A stretch of DNA of 64,000 nt from Bugula neritina (GCA_964035545.1 OZ037770.1:1035001-1099000), one strand, 5' to 3'. Counted from the stretch's first letter, positions 10,501-21,894 are shown. A program made the numbers and translations. Notes: a model not told the origin generated them from the sequence alone.

Positions 10501-13009
10501 CCTGGAGTACATCCTCGATACTGACGCCAGTGACCAAAATGTCGGCGCTGTGCTGTCCCAGGTGCAGGAGGGCCGCGAAGTAGTCGTGGCCTACTACAGT
10601 AAGTCTCTCTCGCCCACTGAACGAAATTACTGCACTACCCGAAAGGAATTGCTGGCAGTAATCAAGTCGGTGAAGCATTTCAGACCTTATCTATACGGCA
10701 GGAAGTTCCGCTTGCGGACCGACCACGCCTCCTTGATTTGGTTATGTAAGAGAGCAGAACCGTCCAGCCAAGTCGCCCGATGGCTCGAGGTCCTAGCTGA
10801 GTTCTCTTACCGGATCGAGCACCGACCCGGTAAGAAACACGGCAATGCTGATGGACTGAGCCGGCGACCGGACGAGGGGTGTAAACAGTGCCTCAACATC
10901 GAGAAGAGGAACGGAGGTCCTCCAAAATCCGAGTTGAGAGCACTGAACCACTCTGAGACGGAGTATGGCTGGGACCAGGGTCAACTCCTACAGAAGGCCG
11001 CTACGCCCCCGGAGGCTATCCAACGCCTCCGTGCCAATCCTGTCTTGGCTGATAACGTTAGGGAGCTACGAAGACTCCAGGAGGACCTCCCTGGAGTGGT
11101 AGCCGACGTATATCGTGCCAAAAAGGAGGGGCGACGACCCAGTGAAGAACAACTGCGGCAGGGATGCACCGAGTTACGGTCGTACTGCCAACGTTGGGAC
11201 TCCCTGCGGATCGGGCCAGATGGTCTGCTGACCATCACAGTGGCTGCTCACAACAACCAGTACGGCAGGAAGAGGGTGATCTGCCCAGCCGCCATACGCC
11301 GGGAGTTAGTATGGGACACCCACAAGCAAGCCCACGCCGGGGCGAGCAGGGTGCTCTCCAAGTTACGACTCCGGTGGTACTGGCCCGGCATGGAGCGTGA
11401 GGTGCGGCATAGAGTCAAACAATGCGAAATCTGCCAGGCCAGCAAGCATGGCCGTCTCCCTGGTGAAGCGGGACGGCGTAGGTTATATGCTGGAAGGCCG
11501 TGGCAGGTGGTAGCTATCGACCTAGTCGGACCCATGCCCGTCACCCCCAGAGGAAACAGTTGGATCCTAGTATTAACCGACCACTTTACACGGTGGGCGG
11601 ATGCCCTGGCTATTCCAGATGCGTCCGCCCCCACAGTGGCCAGGGTGCTGGATCAAAATGTATTCTGCTATCTTGGACTACCTGAGCAAATACATTCGGA
11701 CCAGGGGGCTCAATTCCAGTCCCAACTGTTGAGCGACCTCTGCCGCCTCTGGGGAGTAAACCAAAGCAGGACCACCCCGTACCATCCTCAGGGCAACGGG
11801 GTGGTGGAACGCAACAATCGCATGTTGGGCGATGCACTGCGCAGTCTGCTCCTCGGCCGGGGTCAGGAGGAGTGGGATACGGTACTGCCGCAAGTCATGC
11901 GGGCCTACCGTAGTACACCACACACCAGTACGGGGGAAACCCCTAACCTCCTGATGCTCGGTCGAGAGACGCGAGTGCCTGACCACCTCACATACCACAT
12001 CCCAGAGCAGGACTATACCATCCACGAGTATGCCAGTAAATTGATAGAGGACCTGAGGGCCGCACACGAAATACTGCGGGCGAAGCAGTGGCAGGTACGG
12101 CGAGAGGACTCTCAGGAACCACCTCTCTATCGAACTGGGGACTGGGTGTGGATGGTCAACTACCGTAGGCGTCGAGGACAAGCGGCTAAGCTCCAGCCTA
12201 AGTTTGTGGGACCCTACGTAGTAGTTGAGGCTATGCCCAATCATACGTACAAGTTGGAGCGATCTGGACAGGTCTCTGTCCAGAACGAAACCCGCTTGAA
12301 ACCGTATTGGGCTAGCCCAGGAGCAGCAGGAGCAGCCCCCCCGTTGTTGGAGCCCAGGAGGCAGACAGTAACGCGTGGGCGGCAACGGCATGGACCCGAG
12401 TACGAAGTGGTCGTGCCGCGGGGAGAGGACTTGGTGAGGCAGGAGACGCCACTCCCACCAACGGAAGTGCGCCCACCGCCCCCAGTACCAAGTCTACCCC
12501 CACCACTTCCGGTTCCGCATCCGCGTCCGGAAGTGCAAAACCCCCCCGTGGGAGGGGCTCCATCTGGAGACAACAGCGGAGAGGGGAACACCACCACCAA
12601 CGGCGGGCCAGAAACACCACAGGTGGAGCAAAATAGCCCACCAGTGAGTACGCCGCCCCAACCAACAGCTACAACTCCCTCTCCAGCTGATACGTCACCT
12701 CCCCTGGAACGGGGACAGCGTACTAGACAACCCCCAGCATACCTTCAAGATTACATATGTGACCGTGTTACAAACGGCAGTTATGAAAGTCTAGCTGGGC
12801 GCCGTACGGAAGGACTGGCAGCAAAGCGTGGGAGTTGTGAACACCACGGAAATCTCAACTTTTGCGAAGGCGGAGTAGTAAACAAAACTACTACGCCCGG
12901 GGCAAATAGTTCCAGCCGTGCGCAACAACCACGCTGCCCAGTCTTTTCGTACGCTGACGTTGTCAAGGGAAGACGCATTCAAACTCAATCCACGGACATC
13001 CAAGCTTGA
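7550..13009 (+). CDS. Gag-Pol polyprotein of Ty3/gypsy element
   Basis: One 1819-codon frame. Residues 1 to about 390 are Gag-like (FTGCEDIEQFVQEF near the N-terminus, then a basic Arg/Pro-rich stretch) without a visible CCHC knuckle. An aspartic protease follows; its active-site triad, normally D-S/T-G, reads D413-S414-R415. Reverse transcriptase has SGYWQVPL and YLDD (843-846). RNase H has LDTDASDQNVGAVLSQ. Integrase has an HHCC finger (about 1255-1300) and D-D-E residues in AIDLVGPM, HSDQGAQF and NGVVERN, then a GPY/F-like module (FVGPYVVVEA). The last 200 or so residues are a Pro-rich tail of unknown role. Gag and Pol share one frame, so no recoding site is needed. The Gly-to-Arg change in the protease could disable processing. 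Confidence 0.95.
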   Translation: MDEGVTSMEGGEQNIIIGPLGAGEEVYRNMLEVPVFTGCEDIEQFVQEFRETAAIARWPPRVTLTKLRMALTGEAKPYGWKPSINGIIATLRARFGMPVAVAKSRLRGLLRKTCTPLSDHATLVQRLARTAYSDLPETHRRHYTFEAFVQSLNSLDFHHQLQAKGVTTIEAAIQENKAYAGAERLYKTEEAVPQPSREPDYPVRIAAATTKTPIETEISRLMTRLGQLVATITYDHSRKSKRTAAKPPRPMMRRWESGNQGHRHLSGPRFKRQQKPQPPRRPPELRGHTQREKRGGCRQEPVRAQRHTPRQWQTPRRTSQPGRPRDPFSLPLTNRFSPLPVMEQTSEAPQGIGEDQNTSPQGNSHRPRKPRNKRAQPRSAETEHAGGIRVQPHGGSYFLPGKVAGKAVTFLLDSRCTTNILSRRVFNTLPLKERGALAPYTGEPGTLADGSRIPFYGIIELAGRVRDQAIQETFVISPLEEDAILGMPFLKRHGCHIDFSKSAMLMGGKELTCVDKFGRPLAGGVQVVRNCTIPGRSRATVHCRVNNSQLSGLGVVEGAHSRIQLASSLNQLTDRGEILVQCVNPFSETVQLPSGSMLGRFHSIQEEDVGPSLGAATEGPQQSPSVRRGTVPSHVKELYQAACNGCTGNVERQTMAQLLRDYSDVFSSGDHDVGLTTAVRHEIPLAAGTTPIRQPTRRLGPEKEKEVSQQVRDLLDRGLIEPAHSAWSSPVVLVRKKDGSWRFCVDYRKLNSVTIQDAYPLPRIDESLDALAGSKYFSTLDLLSGYWQVPLSPDAQEKAAFITRDGLWKWKVLPFGLTSAPATFQRLMEQVLSGLHWKTLLVYLDDVIVISPDFQTHVSRLREVFDRLRGANLKLKPSKCALLQPEVKYLGHIVGRHGVATDPEKVRAIEDWVTPQDLTGLRAFLGLVGYYRQYIPDFAGVAQPLNRLTAKGVTWQWTPVEQRAFDCLKGRLLEAPILAYPDPALEYILDTDASDQNVGAVLSQVQEGREVVVAYYSKSLSPTERNYCTTRKELLAVIKSVKHFRPYLYGRKFRLRTDHASLIWLCKRAEPSSQVARWLEVLAEFSYRIEHRPGKKHGNADGLSRRPDEGCKQCLNIEKRNGGPPKSELRALNHSETEYGWDQGQLLQKAATPPEAIQRLRANPVLADNVRELRRLQEDLPGVVADVYRAKKEGRRPSEEQLRQGCTELRSYCQRWDSLRIGPDGLLTITVAAHNNQYGRKRVICPAAIRRELVWDTHKQAHAGASRVLSKLRLRWYWPGMEREVRHRVKQCEICQASKHGRLPGEAGRRRLYAGRPWQVVAIDLVGPMPVTPRGNSWILVLTDHFTRWADALAIPDASAPTVARVLDQNVFCYLGLPEQIHSDQGAQFQSQLLSDLCRLWGVNQSRTTPYHPQGNGVVERNNRMLGDALRSLLLGRGQEEWDTVLPQVMRAYRSTPHTSTGETPNLLMLGRETRVPDHLTYHIPEQDYTIHEYASKLIEDLRAAHEILRAKQWQVRREDSQEPPLYRTGDWVWMVNYRRRRGQAAKLQPKFVGPYVVVEAMPNHTYKLERSGQVSVQNETRLKPYWASPGAAGAAPPLLEPRRQTVTRGRQRHGPEYEVVVPRGEDLVRQETPLPPTEVRPPPPVPSLPPPLPVPHPRPEVQNPPVGGAPSGDNSGEGNTTTNGGPETPQVEQNSPPVSTPPQPTATTPSPADTSPPLERGQRTRQPPAYLQDYICDRVTNGSYESLAGRRTEGLAAKRGSCEHHGNLNFCEGGVVNKTTTPGANSSSRAQQPRCPVFSYADVVKGRRIQTQSTDIQA

Positions 13010-13074
13010 ACGCTGAGTATGATTACAAATACCGGGTTCTCAGGTAAGCTTGCTCTGAGCTAACATTTCCACTC

Positions 13075-14163
13075 ATGGAAACCAGTCTACCATCAGTCAG
13101 TTCTGATTTAATCGCCTTGATTGAATCACAACTACTGGGGACTGAGTCTTACGTGAAAGGCGACGAGAACATAAAGATGGCCGACGATTTACTAGATCTG
13201 GAGCTTGACACTATGTCTCTCTGTCAGTCTACACGACACGAATCAGTCCCTCGAGTGCTATCTGAAAAGATGTATGACTCCCAGACTAGTAACAGTCGGT
13301 TGTCATCAGAATTATGGTGTAAAGATCATATTCGATCTAACAGTAATTCTGCTCTTTTAGATACCGCTCTCTCTCCTCTCTCTGGTGACATGCCGTCACT
13401 AGAAATGGCTTGGAACGAGGAACCCGTTCCCACTACTCTTCCGGAGGCACTCCTACAACAATCATGCTGGGTTACAACAGATACAGAAACACTGATACGA
13501 GAGCACAAGGGAGACGACCAATGCACCACTTGCCGTTTATGCCAGCTTCACTTCACTACCTCACGAAGACTTCGAGTTCATATTCCCCAACATTATTTCA
13601 CCACCTTTTGTCCCTGTGGTGAATATAGTTACCACAGGGACTACATCCTCCGTCACCAGCGAACTATGGGATGCCATATTGGACACCTGTTCGAAGTCGA
13701 CGAACCCTCCTTTCCACAATTCCTTAATCTCATCCGACCGTTCATATCAGACCCAGTTCGATATGAACGGCTGCGTCAGGAGTTCCCCGCACCCAGGACC
13801 ATCACACAGGGACCCTGCCCTAAACCACCCGGATATAGGAAACCACGCGTATCCCGTTCCTCACCCCCCGCACGCACGGTGCCCCACCCCGACTCCATAC
13901 CAAGAGTCGTGTTACGACGCATCGATATACCACAGCGATGGCGTCCCTCCCCCCCTGTCTCCCCAAGGCCTTCTCGTAAACGGCGTTGGCCATCTTCATC
14001 CCCCAACCGACACTCTGCCCCTGCCAGGAATCTAGGCGAGGCAGAAGAGCGGATACGAGAATTAGAGAAAGAGGTGCAAAGACTGACACCGAGAATCTCC
14101 GCCGCCGCATCAGAACTCCGGACCCTCTCTGCCTCTGTAGCCCGAATGAAAGGAAGTGCTTGA
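13075..14163 (+). CDS. Second element ORF: zinc-finger/coiled-coil protein of unknown role
   Basis: A 362-codon frame starting 65 bp after the gag-pol stop, in the place where env sits in some gypsy elements. No signal peptide or membrane segment is visible. Around residues 150-205 it has a C2H2 finger (C-x2-C-x12-H-x3-H, from CRLCQLHF) and then a C-x-C-x12-H-x5-C set (FCPCGEYSYHRDY). After a Pro/Ser/Arg-rich basic stretch (SRKRRW, possible nuclear signal) the last 40 residues are heptad-like (EAEERIRELEKEVQRL), likely a coiled coil. Nucleic-acid binding and self-association are inferred. I do not recognise a named family. A spliced transcript would be needed to express it, or it could be captured host sequence. 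Confidence 0.8.
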   Translation: METSLPSVSSDLIALIESQLLGTESYVKGDENIKMADDLLDLELDTMSLCQSTRHESVPRVLSEKMYDSQTSNSRLSSELWCKDHIRSNSNSALLDTALSPLSGDMPSLEMAWNEEPVPTTLPEALLQQSCWVTTDTETLIREHKGDDQCTTCRLCQLHFTTSRRLRVHIPQHYFTTFCPCGEYSYHRDYILRHQRTMGCHIGHLFEVDEPSFPQFLNLIRPFISDPVRYERLRQEFPAPRTITQGPCPKPPGYRKPRVSRSSPPARTVPHPDSIPRVVLRRIDIPQRWRPSPPVSPRPSRKRRWPSSSPNRHSAPARNLGEAEERIRELEKEVQRLTPRISAAASELRTLSASVARMKGSA

Positions 14164-14520
14164 AGATGATGTCCCTCCTCTCCCTATCCGTGATGGTACA
14201 GCAGGTGGTGCCCCATTACAGACCTTTCTCACGCCGGTGCTCACAAACAATTACTCAGTGTAACAATATAGTAACCTACCAGTATACAGCTCTACCTCTA
14301 CAAACTATCCCTTATAAGTGCCTCCCGCCGGTGCCATTGTGTATTTACTGTTATATTTTTTTATATATGTATGTGTTTCTTATTACTGTACATAGCCATG
14401 TTTTTCTCTTATGTACCACACGCTCTCTCGGTTTTTTTTATATAGTTTTATAACGTTTTATGTTCGAAATTATTGTATCTGTGTTATCAGAAAGTAGGGC
14501 TTTCTGCTGGGGGGGGGCGG
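14164..14520 (+). other. 3' untranslated region of LTR element with G-rich tract
   Basis: No supported frame. It ends in a run of G interrupted by one C (14509-14520) just before the 3' LTR, the expected place of the polypurine tract that primes plus-strand DNA. Confidence 0.7.
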
Positions 14521-14789
14521 TGTAGTAAGGACGTAATGCGCGCGTCCCCCGTATTCCTTCAGCCTATCCAAGTGCGTCACGTGATAGGCCTCAGAGTAGT
14601 AGTTTTGCAGTAGAGAGAGCGTGCTAACTAAGCGAAGATGTAATCTCTAGTCGGTGTACGTGCTGTATCTTTTATATAATTAGTAGTAAATAAACTTGGA
14701 AGCTTTTACCTAAATACTTTATTGCTGTAGATAAATAGACATAATTACAAGCTAGGAACCCACGCATAGTAGTTACACAAATTACTACA
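14521..14789 (+). repeat. 3' LTR
   Basis: 269 bp, same sequence as the 5' LTR by eye. It starts directly after the G-rich tract and is followed by the target duplicate ATAC. Confidence 0.95.
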
Positions 14790-14793
14790 ATAC

Positions 14794-16444
14794 AACTTAA
14801 CTACTGCTAGTACTAACTGTATCAGTATTGGCTATTGACCGATGACCGAGTCCGATGACATAATACCCATATCCGGCACACCCCTTCCACCCTCTAGGCT
14901 CCAGGGCGGTCCATTATGATGACCACTTCGAGTTATCATCATAATAATTATTATCACTCTGTTGGTTCGAGTACAATACTGAAGATGTCGACGATGCAGC
15001 AGACTGTAGTGTTGCTTTGTGAAAATCGCTTGAAGCAGCACACAGTTAGTAGTCACTTAGTGGTCAGTGGGAAGAATGTATGAAGTTTGTAGTTGGGGTT
15101 TGAAGTTTGGGCATGATATCTATACAAACGCAGCAATTATTAATTCTCAACTTTTTGCTGCTTCTACGATTCTTTATTTTATAGCAATGTGAGGTACAGT
15201 GTGAACAAATTCAAAGGATTTACCACTTCTATAAACACCATACTGGGTCAAAAACTTTCTAGTACTCTGCAAACGCCAAAATGGGCAGACAACTCATTAT
15301 AAATATCATGCGGGGTAGACAACTCCTTAATGCTCCACGAATACTGTTTTAATTGAGCTTTCTATTTCTGTATTCAGTAACCAGTTGTAAATATTAAAGA
15401 TTCTATCTATCATCACAATTCTTACATCTCTTGTAACTTCTACATTAATGTTGGCATCACCTTGAGCTTTTAATTATTACTTGGAACAAATTTGTAAAGA
15501 TTTCTAGCAAAAAGACAATGCTGTTATGTGCAGATTTCATGTATAGTTTAAATGAATACTGCAAAAAACTTTGACTAAGAATTAATTGCTTTATCAACAT
15601 TTGAAGAATATTATCTTACGTTGCACATGATTAAGAATAGCTAGTGTGATTTAACAATGAAAATATTTATAAGCGACTTGGTTGGCCCCTTGATTCGCTG
15701 CAGCTTGTATCACTGTGCAGTGATTCCAGCTGCAGGCTTCCTCTATGTAGCCTGAGCTCTAATCAACTAGTAACCTTCTAAACACATATATGGTTATATC
15801 AGTATATCATCAGTAAATGTAGTCGCATGTCTTGCTTTCATTCGTCATTTATCAAAATGCATTGTTCCACATGCAGTGTAAATTTATTAAACAAATATGA
15901 ATTACAATTAAAAGTAACAAAACCGTACTCTATTTCCCCGAGTACATATAATAAATCCGCATTGTCTTTGGGAATGATGGAAAAAGTATAAAATACATCA
16001 GTCAACTGGCGCTTTGATGATCTACTTAGTAAAAAGGAATAAATATATTTTGAATTTAGAGGTCTAAAAATACTCATAAGTGGAATATCAACTCGGTGTA
16101 AAACATAGAAAACAAAAAGCGTGCAAATATGAAGAAAAGCTAATATGAGCCAAAAACAAGCCAAAAGTTACATTATGTTGAAAGAATCGTCCTGAGTAGT
16201 GAAAGTAAAACTTTGAATCACTGATTGGTGGTAGTACTGGTTGGTGTATAATTTAAAAGCTACACATGGTGCAGATGTGTGGAAATAATTATATGAGCCA
16301 AAACAATAGCAAAAAGCCACACAAAACTGAAATGATGTCTTTGGAGAAGTAAGAGTAAAACTTTAAACCATTGGACAGTGGTTTTTCCAAATGGCATTAT
16401 TAGCCAATCAAATCCCCTGTTACAAGTTCCAGTCTGCTAATGAC
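14794..16444. other. Intergenic, between LTR element and GCLC copy 2
   Basis: No supported gene. About 200 bp next to the copy 2 stop (16250-16444) match the 3' flank of copy 3, and 16120-16240 repeats part of that flank (TATGAGCCAAAA words), so the duplicated block includes 3' UTR sequence. The rest is AT-rich unique-looking DNA. Confidence 0.5.
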
Positions 16445-19400
16445 TCATGCCTTTGTCTGGTTGGAATTTGCTGCCAACACAGCCTTAGGAATGCTTGACT
16501 TAGACTTAGATTTACCATCTGGTAGGAAATCGGGACACGCTATCAGACCCTTCGATATCTGATCAAATCTTTTCATTAGGTCGTAGTTTATCTACAGAAA
16601 TAATTATATAGTTTATCTTGTAAATAAAACAGGCAAGGGGCAAAGGCTACACATAAGTCCAGAGGCTAAGAGATAAATATACAGAGAACTAAGGCTAAGT
16701 AGGCGTCACTTACCTCTTGGGAGACGACAGAATCTTTCTCGTAATCAGGGTGATTTGCTACAAAGTTCCGGATATACCTACAGTTTACAATTTAGACTGT
16801 AGACTATATTTAAAATATCCCAGCTTACCTAGCTGTAGTCTATATATAATATCCCAGCTTACCTAGCTGTAGTCTATATATAATATCCCAGCTTACCTAG
16901 CTGTAGTCTATATATATAATATCCCAGCTTACCTAGCTGTAGTCTATATATAATATCCCAACTTACCTAGCTATAGTCTATATATAATATCCCAGCTTAC
17001 CTAGCTATAGTCTATATATAATATCCCAACTTACCTAGCTGTAGTCTGTAGTTTGCCAGAAGCCCGTTTACTTATAAGGTCAAGGTAGCGACTGACAGTA
17101 CATCTAGTATCCACGTCTATTTCTATGTTGTCCATGTAGTCCAGTATAAAGGGTATGAGTCCAGTAAACTTGTCAGCGTGTCCATTTATTATCTCATCTA
17201 TACTCAGTTCCTGTCATGTGGTACACACAACTGATTGAGTGACTCAAACTCACCATCAGTGAATATTCAAAGTGACACATCACCAGCTCAGTGAACAATT
17301 GATGAGCTTTATAACTTGATACAAGTTATTAATTTTATGTTAAAATTCATCACATCAATATAGAAAACAACTTCTAGTTATCAGGAAGACTAAGTCACCT
17401 GTAAGTAAGACTCAGAGCAAGGCCTTTGGTCAGAGGTAGAAGTTAGGGTGGTGTATGATGTGTCCCCGCCATTTATTGTACTTGAAGAGTACTGATTCTT
17501 TTTAATGCTTGCAGACAAACTCGTACGGAAATAAAATCTACAATTGTAAGGGAGATAACTTACAAAAAACTAATTATTACTGGAAGGCAAAGATGGAGAA
17601 GCAACTCCAAATGCAGCCTCATTACAGAATTTTCTAGATTTTCGTAACTTTCAACAAACTGGATGCTATTAAATGTTCTACATTCCGTACTAAAAGAATA
17701 GTCAAAAAACTGAGTGTTCAAAAGGTTCTAGTAATTTGATTCAGAAACTAAAAATAGAAATACTATTTAAAAATGTGAAAAGTATGATCACTGTATGGGC
17801 AGCTAGTAGTAGTAGTAGTATATGTACAGTGTTTGAGAGAAGACAATTTCCTACCTCTCCGTAATCACAGCATCTCTCTTCTGAGCTTTCTTTATGTTCT
17901 CATCCACCTTTGATATGGGAATGAGCATGTTGAGATTGTAGGAGAGGATAACTCTAGTCAGCATCACCACAAACACAGTGAAGGCAGCATTTTCAAAGTC
18001 CGTCAGTTGACATTCGGTTGGTCTGAATTCTACTCGCCATCCGATCTGACTATTGGCTGGTGGAGGTTTGAACCTGACAAGGAGTTGTTAGAGTGAGTCA
18101 GTATGACTCAATGTGATTATTACTATGACTCGTACTGATTACTAGTATGAGTCATAGTATGTGACTGACTATGAATCATAATGATTACTAATATGAGTCA
18201 TAGTACATGACTAAGACTTACAGTACTATCAGAGTATAGTTTGAAGTTATAGATGATTCATAGTGTGATTCACAGTGACTCACACTGACTAATAGTATGA
18301 TTAACAGTAAATGAGAGTTGCTAGTATGAGTATGTATTTAATATACTGTATAAAACTGAAATTAGTAGCAATATAACTTACAGGATAAATATCTACTTAA
18401 TATGACTCAACGTTCTTTCCAGTATGACTCGAATTAATAATGAAGTAGTTAGTATAAGTACATGATCATAACTTATAGTAACTAATAGCACGACATGTGA
18501 GTATAACTGTGAGTGAGTGAGTGAGTCATAATTACCTCATATTCTGCCAGTTAGTGGACTGAATATTCTCAAAATGATCTGTTTCATTCTCATCATCACT
18601 CGTGAGTTTCTCTTTAAACAGAGAGATTGGATCTCGTATGAAGAGATGGGCAAAGTGCTTGGCTAGAAGATCGTCTATACCTCCTTCAATATTGAAAAGA
18701 AATCATGAAAAACAATTCAGTTTCACTCAACTAAGTAAACAGTCCATGGCATATCACTTGTAACACTTTTGATCTCTAAATATTATTTACTACCTTAAGT
18801 TAATAATGTACCTAAAGTAACTAAAGTAATTAATTATATTTATTTATTTATTTCACAGCACAAGAGAATGTGAACAGACCGTCACGTAATCGCTGGAATA
18901 TCTCCTGGTCGTACACCATAGGGATATCATTATATTTACTCCCTTCAGTGGACAAGTAACTGTCTATTGAGTCGTATCGAGATTTACTTATCATAAATCT
19001 GTCTGTCTTAAGAGGCACCTCCCCCTTTTCTTCTGCGGTCCTGTCATCTACTGAAGCTGAAATCACACTCCACCTGCAATAGAGTAAACACAGTTTTAGC
19101 TTTTAAACTGTAATTTAAATGTAGAACAATTGTCACAGGTGAGTAATACACTATGACACATGTCACAGGTGAGTAATACACTATGACACATGTCACAGGT
19201 GAGTAATACACTATGACACATGTCACAGGTGAGTAATACACTATGACACATGTCAGCAATGTAGTAAATATCACACTGCAGGAAGCACCTGACACTCACC
19301 TGTGATCAATGTCAGCAAGGTACCCTCTATATATAGGAGAAGATGCGCTGAGTGCCATTAGAATAGGAGTAAGAGGTGTCAGCTGGTCATACAGGTGTCT

Positions 19401-21894
19401 TGCTTCTAGTAAATTACTTGCCTGAATTGTCACCTGAAGGCAGCTCATGCCCAACCCAAAACCTACCGTGTCCATGTAAATATGATTGGGTCTACAATAG
19501 CCAATCAAATAACACCTCACATATTCAGATTAAACGGCCCATATTGTAGGATAGTTTTTCTATTTCTTAAAGTTGCTCAAGTCAAGTTTATTACAAACAG
19601 GGCGCATTGGTGTCAACTAAAATGCCAAGTATGGGTGCTAAAAGGATATATATTATTATGATATCTATTCAAACTAAATGCTAAACTTTTTGGTATTTTC
19701 AAATATTTTGTGATTTCCCTTACAGCATCTAAAAATAGTTATCTTTTAATTTCATGGCAATGGCACTGGAAAATATCCCGCCAATGGCCATCACAAAACT
19801 GCAGAGTGTACTATACTTGTTAATCTGACAGAGAACTCTCGTAAGTTCAAAAGGTCGCACACACTTACTTGGCATCAGCACTGCCCTCTGTTGGGAGATC
19901 CTCTATCCACGGTTGAGGGGTGTTTACATCCACAAATATCGGCGCATTAATATCCACTTTCTTTCCTCTTCTTTCCGGGATGTTCCGAGTCAAAGCCTTG
20001 AATTTTTGACGAGTATTGTTGATTGCCACATCGGGCCAGAACAGAGATCTGTAAAATGATCTCTAGAGTTACATATAAACTTAGTCTCTGAAACTATTTC
20101 ACAACATGTGTTTTGAAAATGTTTCTTTCACTTTCCTTGTCTTAGTATAGAAATGGTAAACACTATGACACGTGTCACAGGTGAGTAATACACTATGATA
20201 CATGTCACAGGTGATTAATGCACTATGACAGAAATCACAGGTGAGTGATACACTATAATAGATAAAATAAATACTTCAGAACAAGGTAAACGTACCTTGA
20301 TATACTAGTTGCAGGTGAAGGTGGTTGCTCAGGGTAAGTAAAAGACGGACAACCGAGTCTTGGGAAGGAAGTAATAGACAACACAGTCTCATCAGAATGT
20401 TCCAGAAGTGAGTGAATGTGGTTCCTGCGTCTATTCATATTATCTTCTACAGCCTTGAAGTGTGAGCTCAGGGCACCTGTTAAAATAGAGTAACATGTGC
20501 TTGTCGTGGTCCACAATTGACACATTAAAGAGCACCTGCTCAATCATGTCCAGTGAATTGACATTTCACTATTCAATGTATCCAATAAACTATAAAAGTT
20601 GAAACCACTTTTGATACGAAATTCATTACTACTAGCTGGTATCTTTTACAAAAATCAATACATACCAAAGGGTTTTCCAGGCATGCCCTCAATCACATAA
20701 CTAGAGTACTCATGAGCCCAGTCTGCATCTGCACAGCCCTGAAAGTAAATTGTCCAATTCTATTGCTTTTCGAAGAAGATTATTTGAGGGTCAATTCACA
20801 ACCTCGGTCTTTCATAGACAATCATTGTGTCAAAGTGAAAAGAAGTTTGAATATATTATAACTTACAAAAAAGATTTCCTCTCCCACTACAGTCGATTTA
20901 AATGAAAAAGATGAAGTAATGAATTCTTCTACTCAACCCATTGCTGTGATTTTAGTAAAGTTAAAAGGGGCTATAAAGGGTGGAAAATGCTGAGCTGATA
21001 CAAAGTCTAAAAATTTAAAAAGAAACCTACAGACTTATCTACTTATGTAGTTGAACTTTTATGCATCGAAAATTTTAGTCAAAACAATTTTTTTCAAAAT
21101 ATCATATGAAAAGCAAGGAAATTAATCAAATGAATTTATAAGAAAATATACATACAATATGAATTTAAAACATATAAAATCTGCAACTGCATCATTATGC
21201 ACACCAACAGAGAACATAAAGAAGTCTAACCATCCCTGTCCTTTCCAGTTCTGCTAACTTCTCCAAGTAGTACTGAGCTTTTAAACACACTCGGGCTGTA
21301 CGGTTAGCATCGTCAAACTTTACAAAAGTGTACTCTACTTCATCACCGAAGTAAAGACAGTCATTGGTGCGCTCTGTAAAATTTTAGTGTAAAACATATT
21401 TTACCATTTGTATGACGTATGATATAACCGGCATTACTTTAGCAAGTAAACTTGAAAGTGTTCGGCGCAAGAAAATTTTCTAAACTACTCTGTAACTTTG
21501 AATTGTTAGAAATGTATTTAGAAGTCCAAATGAAAAAAGAACTAACTTGTAGCAATTAATTACAAATGTTAAGTCTAAGTAATGAAAAATGATAAAACTA
21601 CCAACAGAAACTAAGCTCATAATCATTACAACTGTTGGATAAAAATACAACATTAGACTTGGTTCACCCTTTGAATAACTATGAATAACTTTCATGTAAA
21701 AAAAATACAATTGAGAATGAGTGAGTATTATTAAATTACAATTAGACATTATAAGTGATGATTACTTAAAGATTGTGACCTTTATTTTTGTGATAGACGT
21801 TGATAAACTGTTCAATCCCATGATGTCTAACGTGATTAGCATAGTACTTAGTCTCCTCCCAGGAAAGAGGGGTGCCCATTGACAGCAACTCCAT
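16445..21894 (-). CDS. GCLC: Glutamate-cysteine ligase catalytic subunit, copy 2
   Basis: Intact 13-exon paralogue. Exons on the minus strand: 21894-21780, 21373-21231, 20738-20666, 20476-20296, 20048-19869, 19491-19300, 19073-18880, 18680-18536, 18073-17855, 17537-17399, 17210-17035, 16777-16714, 16591-16445. All are GT-AG and in phase: 655 residues plus stop. The start reads [14 protein letters not shown] at 21894. Exon 10 is 27 bp shorter than in copies 1 and 3 (139 against 166 bp), within a Ser-rich loop that is poorly conserved in the family, so activity need not suffer. It shares 5' flank, intron repeats and 3' flank with copy 3, which is arranged head to head with it. It makes gamma-glutamylcysteine in the cytosol, normally with the modifier subunit GCLM, which is not in this window. 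Confidence 0.95.
16790..17034. repeat. Intron 11 minisatellite of 5' splice-site sequence, GCLC copy 2
   Basis: Six or so units of about 34 bp plus the genuine junction, each containing (in gene orientation) CTAGGTAAGCTGGGATAT or a close variant. The true 5' splice site is at 17035/17034. Unlike copies 1 and 3 there is no long (TA)n tract. Confidence 0.85.
18074..18535. repeat. Degenerate intron 8 repeat rich in TGA(C/G)TCA, GCLC copy 2
   Basis: About seven exact TGACTCA/TGAGTCA heptamers in an imprecise repeat, same texture as intron 8 of copies 1 and 3. Confidence 0.65.
19130..19256. repeat. Intron 6 30-bp minisatellite, GCLC copy 2
   Basis: Four nearly perfect 30-bp units of GTCACAGGTGAGTAATACAC on the plus strand. 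In the minus-strand transcript these are antisense to the exon 6 5' splice site (TCACAGGTGAGT at 19300/19299). Confidence 0.88.
20160..20255. repeat. Intron 4 30-bp minisatellite, GCLC copy 2
   Basis: Three degenerate units of the same 30-bp repeat as in intron 6. Confidence 0.8.

Larger units (their letters stand above)
7220..14789 (+). mobile_element. Full-length Ty3/gypsy-type LTR retrotransposon
   Basis: Two 269-bp LTRs (7220-7488 and 14521-14789) begin TGTAGTAAGG, end ATTACTACA and appear identical base for base, which implies a very recent insertion. They enclose a tRNA-Leu primer binding site, a 1819-codon gag-pol frame, a second frame of 362 codons and a G-rich tract before the 3' LTR. 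A short target duplication (ATAC, 4 bp, or 5 bp if the LTR end is placed one base earlier) flanks the element at 7216-7219 and 14790-14793. The coding part is much richer in GC than the host DNA. Domain order PR-RT-RH-IN places it in the Ty3/gypsy (Metaviridae) group. Confidence 0.96.

Noticed and set aside
7687-13003. Antisense and shifted frames inside the gag-pol region
   Set aside because: Shadows of the GC-rich 1819-codon frame; no motif of their own.
15838-16164. 108-codon minus-strand frame
   Set aside because: No family likeness; part overlaps repeated GCLC 3'-flank sequence.
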